This document shows, in pieces, positions 7,984 to 11,418 of a stretch of 11,418 nt of DNA. Under the pieces are notes generated by a model. It had not been told where the DNA came from. It saw nothing but the letters and a program-made list of their open reading frames with translations, and made no database searches. A program made the translations under genes and the position numbers. The DNA comes from Chromera velia (lineage: Eukaryota; Sar; Chromeraceae). The stretch spans positions 1,916 to 13,333 of the forward strand of contig JAHBMJ010003094.1 of NCBI GenBank assembly GCA_018398765.1, read 5' to 3'. The first letter of the stretch is position 1; each line of letters begins with the position of its first letter.

Positions 7984-8425
7984 ATGAGAATCTGCTTGGC
8001 TCACCTTCTGGCGATCTTCTGCCTCGCTGTCTCGCTCTCACGTGGGTCCCTCGAGGGCAATGAGAGCGGAGGGATCGGGTCCCAGTCAATGAAAGAGCTC
8101 CTGAAGGGACGCAAGGCCCTGAAGGAAGCGAAAGAGGCCACAGAGAAAAAGGGCGTGACCCTTCCTGTCAGAGGGTCCACCGAGGCACCAAATGTCTCTA
8201 CCAAGGGAGAAGAGGGGATGCCTAGCTGGCCAAGCACCGATGAGTCTACCCTTCTCGATGCACCTGCTGTGCCTGAAAGTGCAGCGAGAGAGATTCCAGA
8301 AGAGGAGGAAGACTTCGATGAACCCCTGAACGAACAGCTAGACGAACAGTCCCCCAGGTCAGTCAATTTTCAAAGTGTAAATGAATATATATACATGTGC
8401 ATGTATCTATTTATTTACTTAAATG

Positions 8426-8456
<31 letters not shown>

Positions 8457-8818
8457 CTTTATGCTTGAACATGCGTGCGAGGACCCCCTCCATTTGCCTT
8501 CCGAGCAGGCAGTCTGTCACAAAACTTTGTTATGACCTCGTGGCGCTCAGCGATGTTTCAAGACACGTCCATGTGTTTTGTCCCGCTCGTGCGAAGGCCA
8601 TGCACAGCTACCATGCATGTATATATATACGTGCACGCATGTATGTGTCTGCAATTGCATACACATGTGAGCAAGGGAACTAAGGCACATACAGAAACCG
8701 GCTAGCTGCTGCCTCTGCATGAGATCAAAGACAAAAGAACCGACTTTGCCCTCGTCTCAGAGCGCACATGGTATGACCGAACTCTCTCTGGATCGCCCTC
8801 CCTCCCTCCCTCCCTCCT

Positions 8819-8858
<40 letters not shown>

Positions 8859-9779
8859 ATGTGTGTGCATCTGTGTTTGCCCTTACTTGGTTGCAGCACA
8901 CTCCCGCCTGGTCCTCCATACGATTCCGGGGAAGAAGAGACTAACAGCCCATTTCTGGCCTCTTCGACCAGCAAAATGATGGCAGAGGCCGCGTCGGTGA
9001 TTGCCTTTGTGGTTGTGTTCATAGGTCTCATCTGTCTCTGCGCTTGTTGCTGCAAAGAAGGGGGCGGCCTTTTGGAAGTCACAGAACTGACGGATGAACA
9101 GGTGGAGGCCAACCTGAGGAAAGAAGGGATGTCCAATCCGCTGCAGAGCCCCATTATGATGTGGCGTTATCTGGAGAAGACAGATGGTCTGATCCCCCTC
9201 CCCTTCCGGCCAGATTGCAAGGCAATGTCCGGGGAGTGGAAGGGTATTCTAGCGATTGCGGGCACCACTCTGGAGATCGATGTGAAGATTTCAATGACCG
9301 TCAAGGATGAGCAAATCATTAAAGGAATGCCCGTACACATGCTCCTTGGGGTCCCATCGGACGAAGACAGCACAGTTTGCATCGGGACGCTCGTACCGAA
9401 GACGGGTCGCATTGGCTGGGTCAAGAAGACAGAAACTTGGACCTCGAGTCAAGAAGTAGTCTTCCGAGGCGTGATTGTCAACCAGTACACATTCCAGATC
9501 GAAATGCCTGTCGCTGCTCCCGAGCACCAGCTCACTGGGGCTGTTGTGCATATGGAGGGGGCCCGAGCCGCCGGGTTGACTGATGAGGACATCTCTTCCA
9601 TCTGGAACCAGAACAAAGGTGTGAGTGTGGAGTCGCAAGCAATCGCACAGGCTCAGGGATTCACTCTGGAATACGTCGCCGCACAGCGAGCAGCACACGC
9701 AGCAGCAGTCGCAGCGCAGACTCCAGGCACTCCCGCTCCCATCCCCGATCCCAACCAGACACCCCAACAGCAGCCTTAG
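7984..9779 (+). CDS. Paralogue B: signal-peptide, single-TM protein without the long repeat
   Basis: Two exons, 7984-8357 and 8897-9779, give 418 residues. The ATG at 7984 has A at -3 and begins the signal peptide MRICLAHLLAIFCLAVSLSRG; upstream in-frame codons have no ATG. The junction is CCCAG|GTCAGT to TTGGTTGCAG|C, phase 2, making the same AGC serine as in paralogue A. Domains: acidic ectodomain (21-155) with EIPEEEEDFDEPLNEQ; membrane span about 156-177 ending in CLCACCC, a likely lipidation-prone Cys cluster; a linker with NPLQSPIMMWRYLE; then the conserved domain (about 205-370) with PLPFRPDCKAMSGEWKG, KTGRIGW, VNQYT, IEMP and EGARAAGLTDEDIS. It lacks the 18-residue insert that paralogue A has after TT (AEGNVTAQEN region). 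The C-terminus is Ala/Gln- then Pro-rich, ending TPQQQP, with no 14-aa array. A second in-phase acceptor (CCTCCTCAG at 8821) would insert 25 residues, mostly Val-Cys. Homology to paralogue A (STLPP versus SSTPT after the junction) supports 8897. Function unknown. Confidence 0.75.
8425..8450. repeat. (TA)n microsatellite
   Basis: Clean TA dinucleotides within the paralogue B intron. Confidence 0.9.
8796..8857. repeat. (CCCT)n - CAG - (GT)n compound microsatellite
   Basis: A pyrimidine tract of CCCT units, then CTCAG, then about 18 GT units. The arrangement mimics a strong 3' splice site directly in front of a GT repeat. Confidence 0.9.
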
Positions 9780-10560
9780 AGGAAACGTGCACACGTCTTT
9801 TTAGACTCCCTCCGCATTGAAGACTAAACGGTCATTGAAGTGCAGCATGAATGGAGGGAGCTGAGAACTGCATGTCACCAGAATATCAGTCGGGTGTCTG
9901 TCCATTAATTGTCTGTAACATTGCCCCCTCCCACTCACCCCCCATTCGCTCAGACGAAGGCAGGCAGGAAGGCAGGCAGGAAGGCAGGAAGGCAGGAAGG
10001 CAGGCAGGCAGGCAGGCAGGCAGACAGGCAGTCAGACAGGCAGGCAGGCAGACAGGCAGGCAAGCAAGTGATCGATCGATTGAGTGCTGCTGTTGGACTT
10101 CAATGTCTTCTTTGGTCGATCATGCATCCATGGTGGGCTGGTACTCCAAGTAGATGGGATCTTGTTGATACATTAGATAGACATTAGAAAGAGTGGTAAG
10201 ACAGAGTAGCCAACGGAAAACATACACACAGACGGAACAATGTTTGCAAGTGGAATTGCAAAAAATTCCCGTACACGAATCATGACCAATCGAACCCATT
10301 GTGAAGATTAGTCGAGAGGGTACCTAACAGAAATCTTCAATTCGACCTGGTATGGTGTTGGCGTTGAACAATTGAAAAATATAGAAAGTTAGCCAGAGAT
10401 AGCTATAGAAAAAAGTTAAGCTGAGAAAACCAAATAAAAAAAACCATATAACCATGTCTACCAGTGATTCGTAAAGTTGTTACCATAAAGTTATTAATAG
10501 TTATTAACTTGCTAGATTATGAAGTTTCAAAAAAATGACTTAAGACTTTCCGATTATTTC
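9780..10560. other. Intergenic region 3' of paralogue B
   Basis: No gene is seen. The 3' UTR of paralogue B should lie in the first few hundred bases. A GGCA/GGAA repeat occupies 9957-10063. From about 10180 to 10560 the DNA is AT-rich and unstructured to my eye. Confidence 0.5.
9957..10080. repeat. (GGCA/GGAA)n repeat ending in GATCGATCGAT
   Basis: Imperfect tetranucleotide array (AAGGCAGGCAGGAAGGCAGG type) to about 10063, followed by CAAGCAAGTGATCGATCGATTG. It stays open as GRQAGRQ-type sequence in one frame, but this is an effect of the repeat and not a gene. Confidence 0.9.
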
Positions 10561-10621
10561 TAATTGTGTATCGGTTAGTATCGGTCTGGAGAAGAAGATC
10601 ATCGGCTGGTATTGGCCGGGA

Positions 10622-10833
10622 CCTCCTTGACACTATAAGCCACTTAAATTTTATGTCACTCTCACGGACGGTTTTTCTCCGGCGCAGACTATATCTTAAA
10701 ACTCTATGCCACAGGTGCGGACAGTATTTTGAAAGTCCAGGCCACAGACGCGGATTAATTCTTGAAAGAAAAAGTCGCATTCACGGATGAACTTGGACGT
10801 TTTTCTTTTAAGTGGCCAGTAGTGTCAGGGAGG
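10622..10833. mobile_element. Putative CACTA-like miniature inverted-repeat element
   Basis: CCTCCTTGACACTATAAGCC (start of the 27-nt arm 10622-10648) matches the reverse complement of 10807-10833, which begins CCTCCCTGACACTACTGGCC, with about five mismatches in 27. The 212-bp element has no transposase. CACTA lies five bases inside CCTCC..TGA on both arms, as in the termini of CACTA-type DNA transposons. The immediate flanks of CACTA are TGA and TCA, so there is no clear 3-bp target duplication if CACTA is the true end. The outer flanks (GGCCGGGACCTCC versus GCCGGCTGATACCTCC) also look related, so the arms may be longer with a small gap. The interior holds 33-nt degenerate repeats. Confidence 0.6.
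10653..10799. repeat. 33-nt degenerate minisatellite inside the inverted-repeat element
   Basis: The core word CGGA (or CAGA) recurs at 10685, 10718, 10751 and 10784, spaced exactly 33 nt. Each is preceded by a related GCCACAGGYGC-like stretch and mostly followed by an AT-rich tail such as ATTTTGAAAG. A fifth copy at 10665 is 20 nt from the next, as if it lost 13 nt. Confidence 0.65.
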
Positions 10834-11418
10834 TATCAGCCGGCAGCCTACTACCACAGTCTACTGGCGTCTTCCAGCGTCTTCTTTTGGAACCAACGCG
10901 CAAGTACGCGCAAAAAAACAATTGAACGAGAATAAATGAGAGGAAGGGCTGGGCGGGGGCAAGAAAAGCTAGATACAAGCGGACTAGGCTAGATCTGCCT
11001 CTCACACACGGGGACGCGGCATGCATAACAAAAACTTCAATCATCAGATACAAGCGGAAACTGTAGGAAGCTGACGGTCACCGTGTACAGCAGACTCTAA
11101 GGGGAAGAGGGGGAGAACTCCGAGCTGAAGATGACCGTGACGACGTTCCTTGTCCTTAGTATGTAGTGCTCAGCTGTTTCATGCTAGCGGTACGTGGCGC
11201 CCCAGGTGCATGGCGCCCTAGGTGGCGCAGGTACTCCCGGAAGGCATGTTATCGACATCACCCCCGGCGTCCCCCCCTCAAAGTAAGGGGGGCCCTGCCC
11301 CCCTATCAAAGTCAAGCTCCGCCGCCCGCCAGGACTACTCTACGAATGTCTTACCCCCCCTACCCCCCCCTCGAGATCCAGCTCCGCCGCCCTCCAACTC
11401 TCTTTATCCCCCCCCCCC
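10834..11418. other. Right-end region, GC-rich repeats and terminal C run
   Basis: No gene is seen. AGATACAAGCGGA occurs at 10971-10983 and 11046-11058. GTGGCGCCCCAGGTGCA (11194-11210) is followed by the near copy TGGCGCCCTAGGTGG (11211-11225). From 11260 the sequence is dominated by C runs. A degenerate repeat CAAGCTCCGCCGCCCGCCA / CCAGCTCCGCCGCCCTCCA occurs about 11312-11330 and 11378-11396. The window ends in 11 C bases, the mirror of the G run at the left edge. Confidence 0.7.

Larger units (their letters stand above)
7021..8357. repeat. Large inverted repeat formed by the two first exons
   Basis: The arms are 7021-7391 and 7975-8357. Identity begins about nine bases before each ATG (GTTGCCAGC) and continues to about ten bases past each splice donor (GTCAGTCAAT). 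From the ATG, the first 294 bases differ at one site (GCG/GTG, Ala/Val at codon 10). The last 70-80 coding bases carry about seven substitutions and a 12-base indel. The arms are separated by roughly 0.6 kb, so the locus could form a cruciform and is a hotspot for conversion or misassembly. Confidence 0.9.
8358..8896 (+). other. Intron of paralogue B
   Basis: This 539-nt intron begins GTCAGTCAAT and ends TTGGTTGCAG. It contains an (AT)n run (8425-8450), a (CCCT)n tract (8796-8816) and a (GT)n tract (8821-8857). It is twice the length of the paralogue A intron, and apart from the first ten bases they show no similarity, so the exon 1 homology block ends just inside the intron. Confidence 0.7.

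Noticed and set aside
8702-9154. Minus-strand open frame overlapping paralogue B exon 2
   Set aside because: It runs antisense to a conserved exon and through CA/GGGA microsatellites.
9851-10187. Open frames with GRQAGRQ repeats
   Set aside because: They are translations of the GGCA/GGAA simple repeat with no gene context.
10566-10790. 74-residue open frame with CHRCGQYFE/GHRRGLILE-like repeats
   Set aside because: It lies wholly within the inverted-repeat element, and its periodicity is explained by the 33-nt minisatellite.

Overview
The window looks like nuclear DNA of a unicellular eukaryote. Genes are split by spliceosomal introns with ordinary GT-AG borders (donors GTCAGT, GTGAGT, GTATGT). 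Microsatellites are abundant (GA, CT, GT, AT, GAGT, GCAT, GGCA), intergenic DNA is AT-rich, and no bacterial-style gene packing is seen. The style and the many TGCATGC motifs fit an alveolate alga, and a chromerid (Chromera-like) genome is my best guess. That assignment is an inference of low to moderate strength. The window starts in a G run and ends in a C run, so it is probably a whole contig broken at homopolymers.

Layout. 75-999: 5' part of a minus-strand gene (a large first exon and a 42-nt second exon) running off the left edge. 1000-1712: shared upstream region of two divergent genes. 1713-3667: a plus-strand gene for a predicted secreted protein, probably three exons. 3668-5255: intergenic, with a strongly AT-rich core. 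5256-7382 (minus) and 7984-9779 (plus): a head-to-head pair of two-exon paralogues flanking a 601-bp region with a CT microsatellite and clustered GCATGC motifs. 9780-11418: no convincing gene. It holds a GGCA-type repeat, a CACTA-like miniature inverted-repeat element with an internal 33-nt minisatellite, and GC-rich terminal repeats.

The paralogue pair is the main point of interest. Both encode a signal peptide, an acidic 100-residue ectodomain, one membrane span followed by a Cys-rich stretch, and a new-looking beta-rich domain centred on PLPFRPDCKAMSGEWKG. The first 294 coding bases of exon 1 differ at one position, yet the exon 2 proteins are only about 40-50% identical by eye. This mosaic points to recent gene conversion or exon replacement confined to exon 1. 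The minus copy alone carries a C-terminal 14-residue repeat (14 copies of a 42-bp unit). A 2-bp deficit inside that array shifts the frame and replaces the C-terminus that would resemble the paralogue's.

I recognise no named family for any protein here. No rRNA, tRNA, CRISPR or viral gene was seen.
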